Below, piece by piece: positions 18,095-27,558 of a stretch of 34,405 bases of DNA. A model generated the notes under the pieces. That model ran no database searches. It worked only from the letters and a program-made list of their open reading frames with translations, and was not told where the DNA came from. Position 1 is the stretch's first letter. Each line of letters begins with the position of its first letter. The DNA lies in assembly GCA_945860955.1 (NCBI GenBank), contig CAMATH010000091.1:1-34405 (forward strand). The letters are read 5' to 3'. The stretch comes from Planctomicrobium piriforme. GTDB lineage: Bacteria; Planctomycetota; Planctomycetia; Planctomycetales; Planctomycetaceae. Made by a program: the position numbers and the translations under genes.

Positions 18095-18565
18095 CTACGA
18101 GCGCGGCGACTCTAACCGCGCGTCGGGAACTGATTCCGGCTCCGAGACAATCAACTCCCCCTTACACGCCTTGCACGCGATACGGACATCCAGGTACTTC
18201 TGGGACATCCGCAGCCGTTCGTTGCAGTGCGGACAGTAGACATACAACGCCAGCTTGTTCGAAGACGCCGGGTCATCCAGCCGAAACCGAAACCCCGCCT
18301 GGCAATGCTTGCAGGTCACTTTCCGGCCGACGAATTGCTTGTTGATCCGCAGTTCCCGCTGGCAGCTTGGGCATGGGATGTAGTACCCCCGGATCGGCAA
18401 CGTGACGTGCGCCGCGATCTCTTTTAATGGTACAAACGCCGGGATTTCGATGCTGTCGGATTCGAAATCCGAATTCAGCATCGCTCGGCAATTTCGGCAA
18501 TGGATCAACCGTTCGGGCATGTCGTCGCCACAAACGGGGCATGGTCCGCCAGGCCAGGGGGGCAT
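18095..18565 (-). CDS. Triple zinc-ribbon protein
   Basis: The 156-residue protein has three CxxC-pair zinc ribbons: CPVCG with CRNC (about residues 9-31), CPSCQ with CKHC (about 66-88) and CPHCN with CKAC (about 110-132). No signal peptide or membrane segment is seen. The ATG at 18565 has AGAGGA about nine bases upstream, so the longer frame from 18748 is rejected. Such proteins in planctomycetes are usually uncharacterised; nucleic-acid or protein binding is possible. It lies about 160 bases upstream of the cytochrome gene on the same strand and may share its transcript. Confidence 0.8.
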   Translation of the reverse strand: MPPWPGGPCPVCGDDMPERLIHCRNCRAMLNSDFESDSIEIPAFVPLKEIAAHVTLPIRGYYIPCPSCQRELRINKQFVGRKVTCKHCQAGFRFRLDDPASSNKLALYVYCPHCNERLRMSQKYLDVRIACKACKGELIVSEPESVPDARLESPRS

Positions 18566-18888
18566 CAGAATTCCTCTTGAATCGAGACCCAAGGCAGCCG
18601 TGTCGACACGGTCGCATTGAAAGTCATTTATAAAATCCGAACAGGGGGATTGGCAAGTTCGGTGCCAAAAATGGAGGTTTGCGGTGCCGAAATTCAACCC
18701 CGAATTGTCGTGTGGTTTTCGATCCACACGCCCGTCACGTTTCGCCAAAGTACGCAGCGTGGCGAAAAGTGTGAAATGGAATTCGAGCCGGCCCCACCAG
18801 AATGCGGTGATCGGTTACCGTTTCCTGACGGGCGCGGGGCGGAATGCTCACACTCGCCCAGACTGGCGCATTTCACTACGCCAGAACA
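18566..18888. other. Intergenic region with hairpin copy C
   Basis: This gap separates the giant propeller gene (stop at 18889) from the zinc-ribbon gene, both on the minus strand. Apart from the degenerate hairpin element at 18784-18840 I see no gene, RNA or repeat in it. Confidence 0.6.
18784..18840 (+). repeat. Long hairpin element, copy C (degenerate)
   Basis: It aligns to copies A and B along its length (gagccggccccaccag, then gcggtgatcggttacc, then tttcctgacgggcgcgg) but with a weaker stem and an altered loop. It lies between two minus-strand genes, so here it is in the opposite orientation relative to transcription. It is placed 48 bases after the stop of the giant propeller gene. Confidence 0.6.
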
Positions 18889-21800
18889 CTACGGAGTGTT
18901 CAGTTTTGCCTCAGTGGGCTTCGCTTCGGTCGGCTTTTCTGGTGCCGGCGTTTCGGCCGCCGGCTTCGCTTCCACCTTGGGTTCGGGCTTGGTGTCGTCG
19001 GCCGCAGGTTTGTCGGCAGGTTTCGCCTCCCCGGCCGGTGCGGCTTCTGGCTTCGTCGGTTCTGGTTTGGGCGGTTCTGGCTTCTTCTCGCCCGCTTTTT
19101 CCGGTTCCGGGGTCGCCGCCGGTCCCGGCTTCACGGCACTGGCTGTCTCGTCCGTCGCGTACAACCGGGTGCGGTCGTTCCATCCGCGCAACTCCAGATA
19201 CCGCTCCTGCGCGTTGATCGCCAGGCTGCGGAATCCCGGCTGCTGTGCCGACTTTTCGTCCAGCAGCTTCGTCCCCGACAGCTTGTCGATCGCGATCAGG
19301 TGCATCGACCAGAAATTCGCCATTCCCTTGTTCTCGAATTTCCGGGTGACGAACAGCATCAACGGCATGAACTCGAACCGCTCCAGCAACAGATTCTGGC
19401 CCAGCACCGTCTGCTTCCACCGCACCTTTCCATCCCGCGCGTTAAACGCCTGCACCAGTCCATTCACCCGCACATACGGAAGTTGTTCGTTGTAGTAATT
19501 CGCCTGTCCGCCGGGCTTGTTGACAATCAAATACACCGTGTCCGGGTCCGAGAAGACGAACAGCTCGTTTTTCGCCTTCACATCTGTCTCGGCGATCTCC
19601 AGAACCTGTTGTTTGCCATCCTCCAGATCGACGATCGTCAGCTTGCTTTCCTTGATCTCTTTCGTCGGCGGCTCCAACACGGCGAGCCGTTCCGAATCGA
19701 TCACGGAAGCGAGCGCCCCCTTTCGCAACGCCAGTTTCCAACGATCGGTTCCTGAGACCGGATCGAAGCGGCGCATCTCCAACCCCGATTCAAACGTCCC
19801 CTGCAGGATGAAATCGTCACCACACGCCATGAGCGCTTTCGACTGCAAGTCTTTCAGTTTGGGAACTTCCACCCGCTTGCCGTCGATCAATCGCATCGCC
19901 GCCGGTCCCGCCGGGCCACGTCCCCGGGCATTCGGCACAGCGCTGATCCCCATCATCGCCATTTGTTGCTGCTGCTGAGGATCGAGCGAACCCAGGTACA
20001 GCACCCGATTCCCCCCGGTAACATTCATCCCGACCCGCGATCCCTGCATCGTCCAGCGGACCTCTCCCGTGTCGAGATCCAGCACTGTCAGATTCCTTCG
20101 CCCCAGCAGGCAAACCACCTCGTCGCTCGCCATCGCGAACGCTCCGTGGAGTTGGGGCAACTGAATCGGCTGGCGATTCCCCCCCGAAGAGATCGTCCGC
20201 ATCGCCAGGAATGGCGTCTGTTGCCGATTGTAGTATTGCCCGGAATTGCGCGAGTCGAGCGTTCGCGTCCACAAGACCCGGCGTTCCAACGGCGAAATGC
20301 AGTTCAGCACTCCCTGACTCAACATCACCAGACGGTGGCCACTCGCTTTACCAAACGGAATCCCGCCGTCGGCACCATTGGTCGATGTGCGTAAGGGATG
20401 CGACCAGAACGAAACCTCGTCCTGACCGTCAATCACCTCCAGTCGCTGCGACTGGGGATCGACATCGAATCGGTAACGGCCGAAGAACGGCGTGCGGGGC
20501 GATAGACCCGTCAGTTCCTGTGTGACATAGTTCTGGTAGTTGGCCGCCATCCGTTCCACTTTGATCCCGGCAGCCCGCCATCCCAGCTCTCTGCGAGCGG
20601 TCGCCGGCGCGGGAATCTCCGTCAGAAGTGCCTCGGCCACCTGCTGCCCGGTTCGTCCCGGTGCCAGCTCAACCTCTTTCCAGCGGAAACCCAGATCGGT
20701 CGCGATCACACGAGCATCGTCCGGCAGTCCAAACTCATTGAGCAGCCGCGCAAGCTGTTCGGCCGCCTGAGCGGCGCGCGGAGCGTCCGCAGTTCGAATC
20801 ACACGCCGCAATTGCGCTTCGGCCATCACGAAATTGCGATCGGCCGCGAAGTCGGCGGCGAATTTCAGTCGGACCGAAATCCCCGCAGGATGTTCCGGAA
20901 ATCGCATGAGAAACCGGCGACGGTCATCGGGACTCCCCTGCAGCGCCACCTCAGCAAGTTGTTCCACCCGGGTCACAATTCCAGCGCGCTCCCCTTCCGG
21001 CACCGCCGAGAGCAGATCGATGATCTTTCCCGCGACCCACAAGTCGGCCCGAACCATCACGCCTGGAGTTTCCTCCTGAGGCACCAGCCGGCCCCCCGAA
21101 TCGTCTGCCAGTTGCAGGTACGCGTCAAACGCGCGCACGTATTCCTGCCCCGCCAGATAACGGTCGGCCTGCAAACGTCGCAGCATCAGCGTCTCATCCG
21201 GACCGGCAACCAGCTTCGCCAATTCCTCAATGCTGGCGTCGGTCTCGGGTCGGGTGAAGTCGGCCCGAATCACGGCGGCCAGTGTCGAGACCAGGTTTCC
21301 CCGGTGCCGTTTTTGATCGGCCGGGGCAAGCTGGTCCGCCGGCACTTTGTGCAGCAGTCCCAGCGCCTGGTCGAATTCACGCTGCAGCAGGGCGATGTCC
21401 GCTTCTCGCAACAGCGCCACCGGATCGTTGGGATTCGCCCCCTTCCGTCGGGCGATTTCTTCAACCACCGCTTCCTTTTGTTCAAACGCCGTCAAGCCAA
21501 ACGGATCGATGGACAACAGCATCCCCCGGCACATCAGCAGGTTTCCCACCCCGCCCGGCTGGTTGTCGGGGAGATAGGTCTTGTTCGACACTTCCCCCGT
21601 CGTGAGGCTGAAGGTCCAGACCTCGCCGCCAGCAAGCGGAAGATGATAATTCCCCTCGGCGGCGACACCGCGCCCCGACGGGAGCGTGTGCTTCAGCGAC
21701 CAGGCGATCTCGCCATTCGCGACACGATACGCCACCGTGGTGTCGCGTCCGACGGTGATGGCCAGTCCGTCGAAGACGCCAGCGAGATACATGCCCGCAC

Positions 21801-24066
21801 CCCGGGGTTTGGCCCAAAGTTCTTTGCCGGTCGACTGGTCAACGCAGTACAGCGTCTGCACCTGGGGGTCGGTCGGTGTGTAAATCACCCGTCCGCCCGA
21901 AGTGATCGGGGGAGCCGCGTGCCAGACGGTCGACAACCCGAACTGCTGCACCATCTGCCCCATCTCGGACCCGTCGGGACCGAGGTTGCGGGGGGCGTTG
22001 GGTCGGGGAGGACGGAAGCCCCACACGACCGAATGCGTTGTCCGATCGACCGCCACCAGCCATCCGACGGTCGTCGGGCAAAAGATCAGACCGTTTTCAA
22101 GCGCCGGCTGGGCGGCGAACCAGCGCCGGCCAATGTCCTTTTCAATCCCCGTGTCGGCATACGCGATCAGTTGCGACCACAGTTCGGCACCGGACGCAGG
22201 ATCGAGGCATAACAGCCGAATCTGGCCGGATCGATCCCCAGTGGTCGATTCCCCGATCACATACATTTCGGACCCGTCGAACACCGGAGGGCCAAACAGG
22301 AAGTAACCCGCCAAAGGCAGGTCAAGTTCTTCTCCGTTGGCGCTTCCTCCCACTTCCCACAACGGCCGACCGGTTCTCAGATCGTAGGCGGTCAAGCGGG
22401 TGCCGACACTGGGGCCGGTGTCGGCGTTGGGATTGAACCAGGTCTGACCCGGTTGCTGGTTGGTGAGGAATTGCGAGTCCTCGACGATAAACAACCGCAC
22501 GCCGTCGGAACTCAACAGTCCAAAGTTGGCGTTTCGGAACAGCAGGTGACACAGCGGTGCCCCCTCACCCATGCCGACGTTGTATCCAAAACCGCCCCCG
22601 TTCCAGCCTCCGAAGAAGCCCCCCCGCATCACCATGCCGTTGAAGTTCGGCTGCGCCATCTGTTGACCCGAAAGCAATCGGTCGAGCGTCTGCTGTTCCA
22701 TCGACGACCAGATCGGTCTCCCCGATTCGACGTCGACCACCTGAACACCATGCAGCGTGCGGTAGGCGACCAGTCCATCCACCAGAATCGGATTGATCAC
22801 GGGAATCGGTCCCGATTGGCTGTCGGCGAGATCCTCCAGCAGGTTGGTGATCTGATCCCGAACCGGTTCGCTGTCGGTCAACCGGTGATGCCAACGGGCC
22901 AGCAGCAGGGGGCTGCCGCCCCGTTGTCGACCGGTTCGGGCCGCCGTTCCGTAGTTGACGGGCCAATTCGATTGCGGTCCCGAATCGAGCGAAAGGGGAG
23001 AAGCACTCGCCTGCCACCAGGGAGCGGCGTCGCGGGGCTTGCCCCCCACGACCGCACGTTGCGTCCCCACGTCATCGACCAGCTTCTGAGCCGAGTCACC
23101 GAGCGCGGCACTCTTCAGCGCGTAGGCGGCCTTCAATTTCCACTGCGGATCCTCGGTCAAGGGGGGGCGGGAATTCCAAAGTGCCTGGAACCAGCGGGCG
23201 GCGGAAGCGTATTCGCCCCGTTCGAGATGGTACGACCCCAATCGATTGGCCGCCTCGTAACCGGCCGGCGTGTGAAAATAGCCCCGCGCGACTTTGCCCA
23301 GTCCGGCCGGCCGACCCGAACGAATCGCCTCGTTCAACAACTGCTGCGCCAGTCCACCAAACTGAACCCGGTATTGCTCCAGCATGTCGGGAGGAGCTTC
23401 GCCCCGCAACCGGTCCGCCGCTCCGCGCAAGGAAACCCATGTTCCGCCAGCGTCGAGGTACAGCGAGTCTTCCGGCAGCTCGCTCACCTTCTGCAGTAAC
23501 TCGAGCGCCGACTTCCATTCTCCCGCTTTCGCCTGGGACTGCGCTTTCATCATCCAGTTCGCCCCCTTGCTGTCATACGGAGCGGTCGCGTCTTTGGGAT
23601 GCTTCGGTGAAGCCGCCTTGTTCGCCGGCACAGGTTCGGTCGTGGCTCCGGGAATCGCCGGAGCTCCCCGCGCGGGCTGCATCGAACGGATAATCAGATC
23701 GGTCAACGGGTTCCGCGGCTTGGGCTTTTGCTTCTTGTCACCCTCCGCAGGCTTCTCCCCCTCTTTCTTCTTCTCTTCCCCTTCCTTCTTCTCTTCCGCC
23801 TCCTCTTTCTTCTCTTGCCCGTCTGCGGGCTTTGCCTCTTCGCCGTCTTTCGCACCCTGCCCCTTCTCGACAGGTTTCGCCACTTCGGTCTCAGGCTGAA
23901 CCTGAGGCTCATCCCCCCAGGCACCGGCTGCCGCCAGCGCACTCCAGGCGCACAAGCAGACCACCAGCCAACGTGGCCCGCCGACTGCCAAGCGAACGGC
24001 ACCGCGCCCCACTGTGTGCGTCATCAGGGACGAATCCGCAATTTCACTTCGAGCAAACTCAATCAT
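18889..24066 (-). CDS. Giant secreted PQQ-propeller/TPR protein
   Basis: The protein is about 1,725 residues. The start at 24066 is chosen because GAGG lies seven bases upstream; 24024 and 24186 are alternatives. A hydrophobic signal (about 33-50, 'WLVVCLCAWSALAAAGAW') precedes a Lys/Glu-rich low-complexity stretch (about 55-130). TPR-like helices follow (about 150-330), then a first PQQ/BamB-type propeller (about 370-870) with blades such as GELAWSLK-like and 'STGKELWAKPRG', a second TPR block (about 880-1150) and a second propeller (about 1190-1620). The tail repeats Pro/Glu/Ala/Lys units. PQQ-like propellers bind partners or cofactors outside the cytoplasm; nothing shows a catalytic PQQ site here. 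A scaffold role is inferred. Confidence 0.88.
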   Translation of the reverse strand: MIEFARSEIADSSLMTHTVGRGAVRLAVGGPRWLVVCLCAWSALAAAGAWGDEPQVQPETEVAKPVEKGQGAKDGEEAKPADGQEKKEEAEEKKEGEEKKKEGEKPAEGDKKQKPKPRNPLTDLIIRSMQPARGAPAIPGATTEPVPANKAASPKHPKDATAPYDSKGANWMMKAQSQAKAGEWKSALELLQKVSELPEDSLYLDAGGTWVSLRGAADRLRGEAPPDMLEQYRVQFGGLAQQLLNEAIRSGRPAGLGKVARGYFHTPAGYEAANRLGSYHLERGEYASAARWFQALWNSRPPLTEDPQWKLKAAYALKSAALGDSAQKLVDDVGTQRAVVGGKPRDAAPWWQASASPLSLDSGPQSNWPVNYGTAARTGRQRGGSPLLLARWHHRLTDSEPVRDQITNLLEDLADSQSGPIPVINPILVDGLVAYRTLHGVQVVDVESGRPIWSSMEQQTLDRLLSGQQMAQPNFNGMVMRGGFFGGWNGGGFGYNVGMGEGAPLCHLLFRNANFGLLSSDGVRLFIVEDSQFLTNQQPGQTWFNPNADTGPSVGTRLTAYDLRTGRPLWEVGGSANGEELDLPLAGYFLFGPPVFDGSEMYVIGESTTGDRSGQIRLLCLDPASGAELWSQLIAYADTGIEKDIGRRWFAAQPALENGLIFCPTTVGWLVAVDRTTHSVVWGFRPPRPNAPRNLGPDGSEMGQMVQQFGLSTVWHAAPPITSGGRVIYTPTDPQVQTLYCVDQSTGKELWAKPRGAGMYLAGVFDGLAITVGRDTTVAYRVANGEIAWSLKHTLPSGRGVAAEGNYHLPLAGGEVWTFSLTTGEVSNKTYLPDNQPGGVGNLLMCRGMLLSIDPFGLTAFEQKEAVVEEIARRKGANPNDPVALLREADIALLQREFDQALGLLHKVPADQLAPADQKRHRGNLVSTLAAVIRADFTRPETDASIEELAKLVAGPDETLMLRRLQADRYLAGQEYVRAFDAYLQLADDSGGRLVPQEETPGVMVRADLWVAGKIIDLLSAVPEGERAGIVTRVEQLAEVALQGSPDDRRRFLMRFPEHPAGISVRLKFAADFAADRNFVMAEAQLRRVIRTADAPRAAQAAEQLARLLNEFGLPDDARVIATDLGFRWKEVELAPGRTGQQVAEALLTEIPAPATARRELGWRAAGIKVERMAANYQNYVTQELTGLSPRTPFFGRYRFDVDPQSQRLEVIDGQDEVSFWSHPLRTSTNGADGGIPFGKASGHRLVMLSQGVLNCISPLERRVLWTRTLDSRNSGQYYNRQQTPFLAMRTISSGGNRQPIQLPQLHGAFAMASDEVVCLLGRRNLTVLDLDTGEVRWTMQGSRVGMNVTGGNRVLYLGSLDPQQQQQMAMMGISAVPNARGRGPAGPAAMRLIDGKRVEVPKLKDLQSKALMACGDDFILQGTFESGLEMRRFDPVSGTDRWKLALRKGALASVIDSERLAVLEPPTKEIKESKLTIVDLEDGKQQVLEIAETDVKAKNELFVFSDPDTVYLIVNKPGGQANYYNEQLPYVRVNGLVQAFNARDGKVRWKQTVLGQNLLLERFEFMPLMLFVTRKFENKGMANFWSMHLIAIDKLSGTKLLDEKSAQQPGFRSLAINAQERYLELRGWNDRTRLYATDETASAVKPGPAATPEPEKAGEKKPEPPKPEPTKPEAAPAGEAKPADKPAADDTKPEPKVEAKPAAETPAPEKPTEAKPTEAKLNTP

Positions 24067-24298
24067 CGCAACCTCGTCGGCCGGAATCGGCAACAGCAGG
24101 CCTGAAATCGGCCTGCGGACGACTCTTCTTTCCCCGCGCGGTTTTACGGCCCTGCGGTGCATCAATTGTCGGGCTGGCTGGGCCAAAACGCAAGATCGAT
24201 TGGCAAGACAACTGGCGAGCGGTCAATCCACCGGTTAAATTGAAGTTCGTTGATTTCAAGTTGCGTCCCCGGTGGTCCTGGTGGAACCAGGTTTCGAG

Positions 24299-24769
24299 AT
24301 GCAGTGTCCTTTCTGCCGATTGAGCGAAACTCGCGTGATCGACTCGCGCGCCAGCGACGAGTTTGTCATCCGTCGGCGGAGGGAGTGTCTCAGTCTGAAG
24401 TGTGGCAAACGCTTCACGACCTACGAAAAGATCGAAGAGACTCCACTCAAGGTCATCAAGAAAGATGGCACGCGGGTTCCATTCGACCGGTCGAAGATTT
24501 TTGTCGGTTTGGAAAAAGCCTGCTACAAACGCCCCGTCAGCTCGGAGCAGATCGAACGGATTGTCGCCCGTGTCGAAGAGGAAATCTACCAGGATTTCGA
24601 ACGCGAAGTGCCGTCTCGATCGATTGGAGAACTGGTCTTCAAACTGCTGCGCGAAGTCGACCAGGTCGCGTTTGTACGATTCGCCTCGGTGTACCGCGAA
24701 TTTCAGGACGTCAACGATTTTGTCGACGAGCTGGAGCCGATTCTGCGTGAGTCGGGGCGCATCGAATGA
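24299..24769 (+). CDS. nrdR: Transcriptional repressor NrdR
   Basis: The 156-residue protein starts at MQCPFC (ATG 24299). It has the NrdR zinc ribbon ([26 protein letters not shown]) and the ATP-cone domain ([18 protein letters not shown] to about residue 145, with [10 protein letters not shown] and [13 protein letters not shown]). NrdR binds NrdR boxes and represses ribonucleotide reductase genes according to the ATP/dATP state. The second cysteine pair is spaced C-x4-C (CLSLKC), whereas E. coli NrdR has C-x2-C. Its stop overlaps the sigma-factor start (ATGA at 24766-24769), so the three genes are probably translationally coupled. No nrdA/nrdJ gene is in the window. Confidence 0.95.
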   Translation: MQCPFCRLSETRVIDSRASDEFVIRRRRECLSLKCGKRFTTYEKIEETPLKVIKKDGTRVPFDRSKIFVGLEKACYKRPVSSEQIERIVARVEEEIYQDFEREVPSRSIGELVFKLLREVDQVAFVRFASVYREFQDVNDFVDELEPILRESGRIE

Positions 24770-25344
24770 CCGCGCTCAATGACGCCGAGATCATGTGCCA
24801 GGTGCAGTCGGGCGAGGTGGCCCAGTTCGATCTCCTGGTCGACCGCTACCGTCCGGCGCTATTGCGGGTCGCGAAGAGCAAACTCGGCAATCACAGTTGG
24901 GCGGAAGACGTCGTTCAGGAGACGTTTCTGGCGGCATTCGTATCACGACACACGTATCGGCCACAATTCGCGTTCCGTACCTGGCTGTGGACAATTCTGC
25001 TGAACCTCTGCCGCAAGCAATGGAAACGGTCCGCGAGTCGGCCCCAAAGCGAATCGCTCGACCATGTCGAGGAATCCGCCGAGTCTGCGTGGCCGGTCTC
25101 GAACGAAGAGGACGGTTTGGCGCGCATGCTGGCGCTCGAGCGTCGGACCGAAGTTGAGTCCTTGTTACAACGGTTGAGTGAGCCACAGGCCGACGCGCTT
25201 CGCTTGCGTTTTTTTGGTGAACTCCCGTACGAAGAGATCGCGGCGACTATGGGATCGAGCCTGAGCGCCGCCAAGCAACGCGTGCGGTTCGGCCTCGAAA
25301 AACTGGCCGCCATGCTGCACGAACAGTCAGGAGGGTCGACATGA
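24766..25344 (+). CDS. ECF-family RNA polymerase sigma factor
   Basis: The 192-residue protein has sigma region 2 ([20 protein letters not shown], then [14 protein letters not shown] and '[18 protein letters not shown]', residues about 21-87) and region 4 ([23 protein letters not shown], then '[20 protein letters not shown]', about 137-184). A charged linker lies between them. The size is normal for ECF sigma factors, with no C-terminal extension. It is placed between nrdR and the anti-sigma gene, with ATGA overlaps at both ends (24766-24769 and 25341-25344). Control by the next gene's product is expected from the family. The target promoters are unknown. Confidence 0.93.
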   Translation: MTALNDAEIMCQVQSGEVAQFDLLVDRYRPALLRVAKSKLGNHSWAEDVVQETFLAAFVSRHTYRPQFAFRTWLWTILLNLCRKQWKRSASRPQSESLDHVEESAESAWPVSNEEDGLARMLALERRTEVESLLQRLSEPQADALRLRFFGELPYEEIAATMGSSLSAAKQRVRFGLEKLAAMLHEQSGGST

Positions 25345-25883
25345 CCTGCGACGACGCGTTTGAACTGTTGACCGGATCGCACACCGATCGCCCTGAGGAG
25401 TTGCAGGCCCATTTACACTCCTGCTCCCGCTGTTGCCAGATGCGCGAAGTGCTGGCGCCGGCTGTCGCGCTGTTTGACCGTTCGGTTGGCGACGACCACC
25501 AGTCTCCCGATCGCGACGAACGCACCGCGACGCACCCGCGATCGAACTCGACGTGGACCGATGTCGCCCGCGTCGAAGCGGCGATTCGTGCGTCCCATCA
25601 GTCGCCATCGACAGCCGGCCGATTCCGGTTCGCCCCTCTCGGGTTGTCTCAAATCGCTCGCAGTGCCGCGCTGGTCCTCCTGGGCGCCGTCACCGCGATC
25701 GGCTGGATGGAAAGCCGCCATACTCCGCCCGCCGCGAATGGCGTCGCGGGTGTGCCGGAGATTTGCAATCGGGCACTGGCGGCGAAGTTGGCGGGTGCTG
25801 GTGGGGCGACGCCGCAAGCCCTGCAGTTGGCCGCCTCGTGCATCGCCTGTCATCACGACGACCGAATCGACACCACTCGTTGA
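25341..25883 (+). CDS. ZAS-type membrane anti-sigma factor with CxxCH motif
   Basis: The 180-residue protein has a zinc-binding anti-sigma motif H24-x3-C28-x2-C31 (with C3 near the start), a disordered linker, one membrane segment at about residues 105-123 ('ARSAALVLLGAVTAIGWM') and a short outer part of about 57 residues. That outer part contains C167-I-A-C170-H171, the c-type heme attachment signature. Binding of the ECF sigma factor by the ZAS domain is family knowledge. Heme or redox sensing by the outer domain is inference. The alternative is that CIACHH binds another metal or is fortuitous. It overlaps the sigma gene by ATGA and precedes the propeller gene by 46 bases. Confidence 0.8.
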   Translation: MTCDDAFELLTGSHTDRPEELQAHLHSCSRCCQMREVLAPAVALFDRSVGDDHQSPDRDERTATHPRSNSTWTDVARVEAAIRASHQSPSTAGRFRFAPLGLSQIARSAALVLLGAVTAIGWMESRHTPPAANGVAGVPEICNRALAAKLAGAGGATPQALQLAASCIACHHDDRIDTTR

Positions 25884-25929
25884 CCACCACCCGTTCATTG
25901 TTCTGGTTGGGGACCGCCGACAATCGCTC

Positions 25930-27558
25930 ATGAAACACCTCCTTCCCGCGTTGCTTGTAATCGTTGGAGTCTCCTGGAGCGCGGTGGCGCAGGAACCGCC
26001 GGCTGTCACCCCCATCGGTTCCCGCCGCGAGCTGTTTGTCGAAGAGGGGCTGATCGAATCGCTCACAGGCAAGGCCGAACTGCGTCTGCATCATCCGACC
26101 CCACGCGAAGTCGTCATTGAACACAACGAGCCCTGGGAAGGGAGCGGCTGTGTGTATCACAGCGTGTTTCAGGATGGCAATCTCTACCGCATGTACTACG
26201 CGGCAGGTCAGCTCACCGTCACCGAACAGGGAGTCAACGCGGGGACACACGGGCAGTTCTGCTGTTACGCCGAGAGTGATGACGGACTTCACTGGCGAAA
26301 ACCGAAACTGGGTCTGCACGAGTTTCAGGGGAGCAAAGCGAACAACATTGTGATGGTGCGGGAGCAGGTGGGGGATGCGGTTTCCGAACCGGGCGAGCCG
26401 GCGGTTTTCAAGGATGAAAACCCGAATGCGCCCGCCGACGCGCGGTACAAGGCGCTGCTCCCCGCGAACCTCCGCCCCGCCGACAACCGCCGGGGGTTGC
26501 TGGCGTTCAAATCTCCCGACGGATTGCACTGGACCGCGATGAGTGACCGGCCGATCCTGACCGACGGCGCGTTCGACTCACAGAATCTCGCGTTCTGGGA
26601 TCCGACCGCCGGTCTGTACCGCGCGTATTGGCGGTACTTCACCAAAGGGGGACACGACGACATCAAGACGTGGAATCCCCAGGGGGACCGCGCGATTCGT
26701 ACCGCCACCTCGAAGGACTTTCTCCACTGGGAGAACCAGCGCGATCTCCGCTATTTCGATTCTCCTTCGGAGCAGCTCTACACCAACCAGGTCAAACCAT
26801 ACTACCGCGCGCCGCACCTGCTCATCGGTTTCCCCTCGCGCTATGTCGAACGGGGGCATCGAGATCCCAAGGGGCACGAAGCCCGCGAGAGCGGAACACC
26901 CGACCGCATTCGCAAGTGGTCGTCTTCGCTCAAGGCGCTTCCCGAACGCCAGAACCGCGAATGGCGGGCGAAAGCGAGCGAACGCTATGGTCGGGCGATC
27001 ACGGAAGGGTTGCTGATGGCGAGCCGGGATGGTGTCGCCTTCAAACGCTGGAACGAAGGCTTCCTCCGCCCCGGGATCGAACGCCCGGGAACGTGGAACT
27101 ACGGGCAGCAGTTCATCGCCTGGTCTCCCGTTGAAACTGCGGGGACGTGGGAAGGATCGCCGCGCGAACTCTCGTTCTATGCGGTCGAAAGTTATTGGAC
27201 GGATGACAGCGATCTGCTCCGCCGGTACACACTTCGGCTCGACGGCTTCGTGTCGGCGCAGGCTCCGATGAGCGGTGGTGAACTGGTCACGCGGCCGATC
27301 ACCTTCACGGGAAGCCGGCTGTCGTTGAATCTCGCGACATCCGCCGCCGGCTCGGTGCGGGTCGAGATTCAGGACGCGAACGGGAAGGCGATCCCCGGTT
27401 TCACGCTCGACGACTGTGAAGAACTGTTTGGGGACACCCTCGAACGGGATGTGGTCTGGACAACCCAGCCCAACTTGGCCGCACTCAAGAACCGCCCCGT
27501 CCGGTTGCGGTTCGAGCTGCGCGACGCCGACCTGTTTTCGTATCAGTTTGGAGAATGA
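25930..27558 (+). CDS. Secreted glycoside-hydrolase-like (GH32/43-type) propeller protein
   Basis: The 542-residue protein starts at ATG 25930, with a signal peptide (MKHLLPALLVIVGVSWSAVAQ). Blade motifs recur: 'NLYRMYYAAGQ', 'CYAESDDGLHWRKPKLG', 'LAFKSPDGLHWTAMSD' and 'TATSKDFLHWENQRDL'. These S-x-DGLHW elements are seen in five-bladed propellers of the GH32/43/68 superfamily. The carboxylate catalytic residues cannot be assigned by eye. A C-terminal beta domain (about 430-542, 'GSVRVEIQDANGKAIPGF') could bind sugar. It is 46 bases after the anti-sigma gene and may be in the same operon. Substrate and activity are unknown, and a non-catalytic propeller is also possible. Confidence 0.82.
   Translation: MKHLLPALLVIVGVSWSAVAQEPPAVTPIGSRRELFVEEGLIESLTGKAELRLHHPTPREVVIEHNEPWEGSGCVYHSVFQDGNLYRMYYAAGQLTVTEQGVNAGTHGQFCCYAESDDGLHWRKPKLGLHEFQGSKANNIVMVREQVGDAVSEPGEPAVFKDENPNAPADARYKALLPANLRPADNRRGLLAFKSPDGLHWTAMSDRPILTDGAFDSQNLAFWDPTAGLYRAYWRYFTKGGHDDIKTWNPQGDRAIRTATSKDFLHWENQRDLRYFDSPSEQLYTNQVKPYYRAPHLLIGFPSRYVERGHRDPKGHEARESGTPDRIRKWSSSLKALPERQNREWRAKASERYGRAITEGLLMASRDGVAFKRWNEGFLRPGIERPGTWNYGQQFIAWSPVETAGTWEGSPRELSFYAVESYWTDDSDLLRRYTLRLDGFVSAQAPMSGGELVTRPITFTGSRLSLNLATSAAGSVRVEIQDANGKAIPGFTLDDCEELFGDTLERDVVWTTQPNLAALKNRPVRLRFELRDADLFSYQFGE

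Noticed and set aside
20812-22212. 466-codon plus frame opposite the giant propeller gene
   Set aside because: It is a shadow; the propeller repeats lie on the minus strand.
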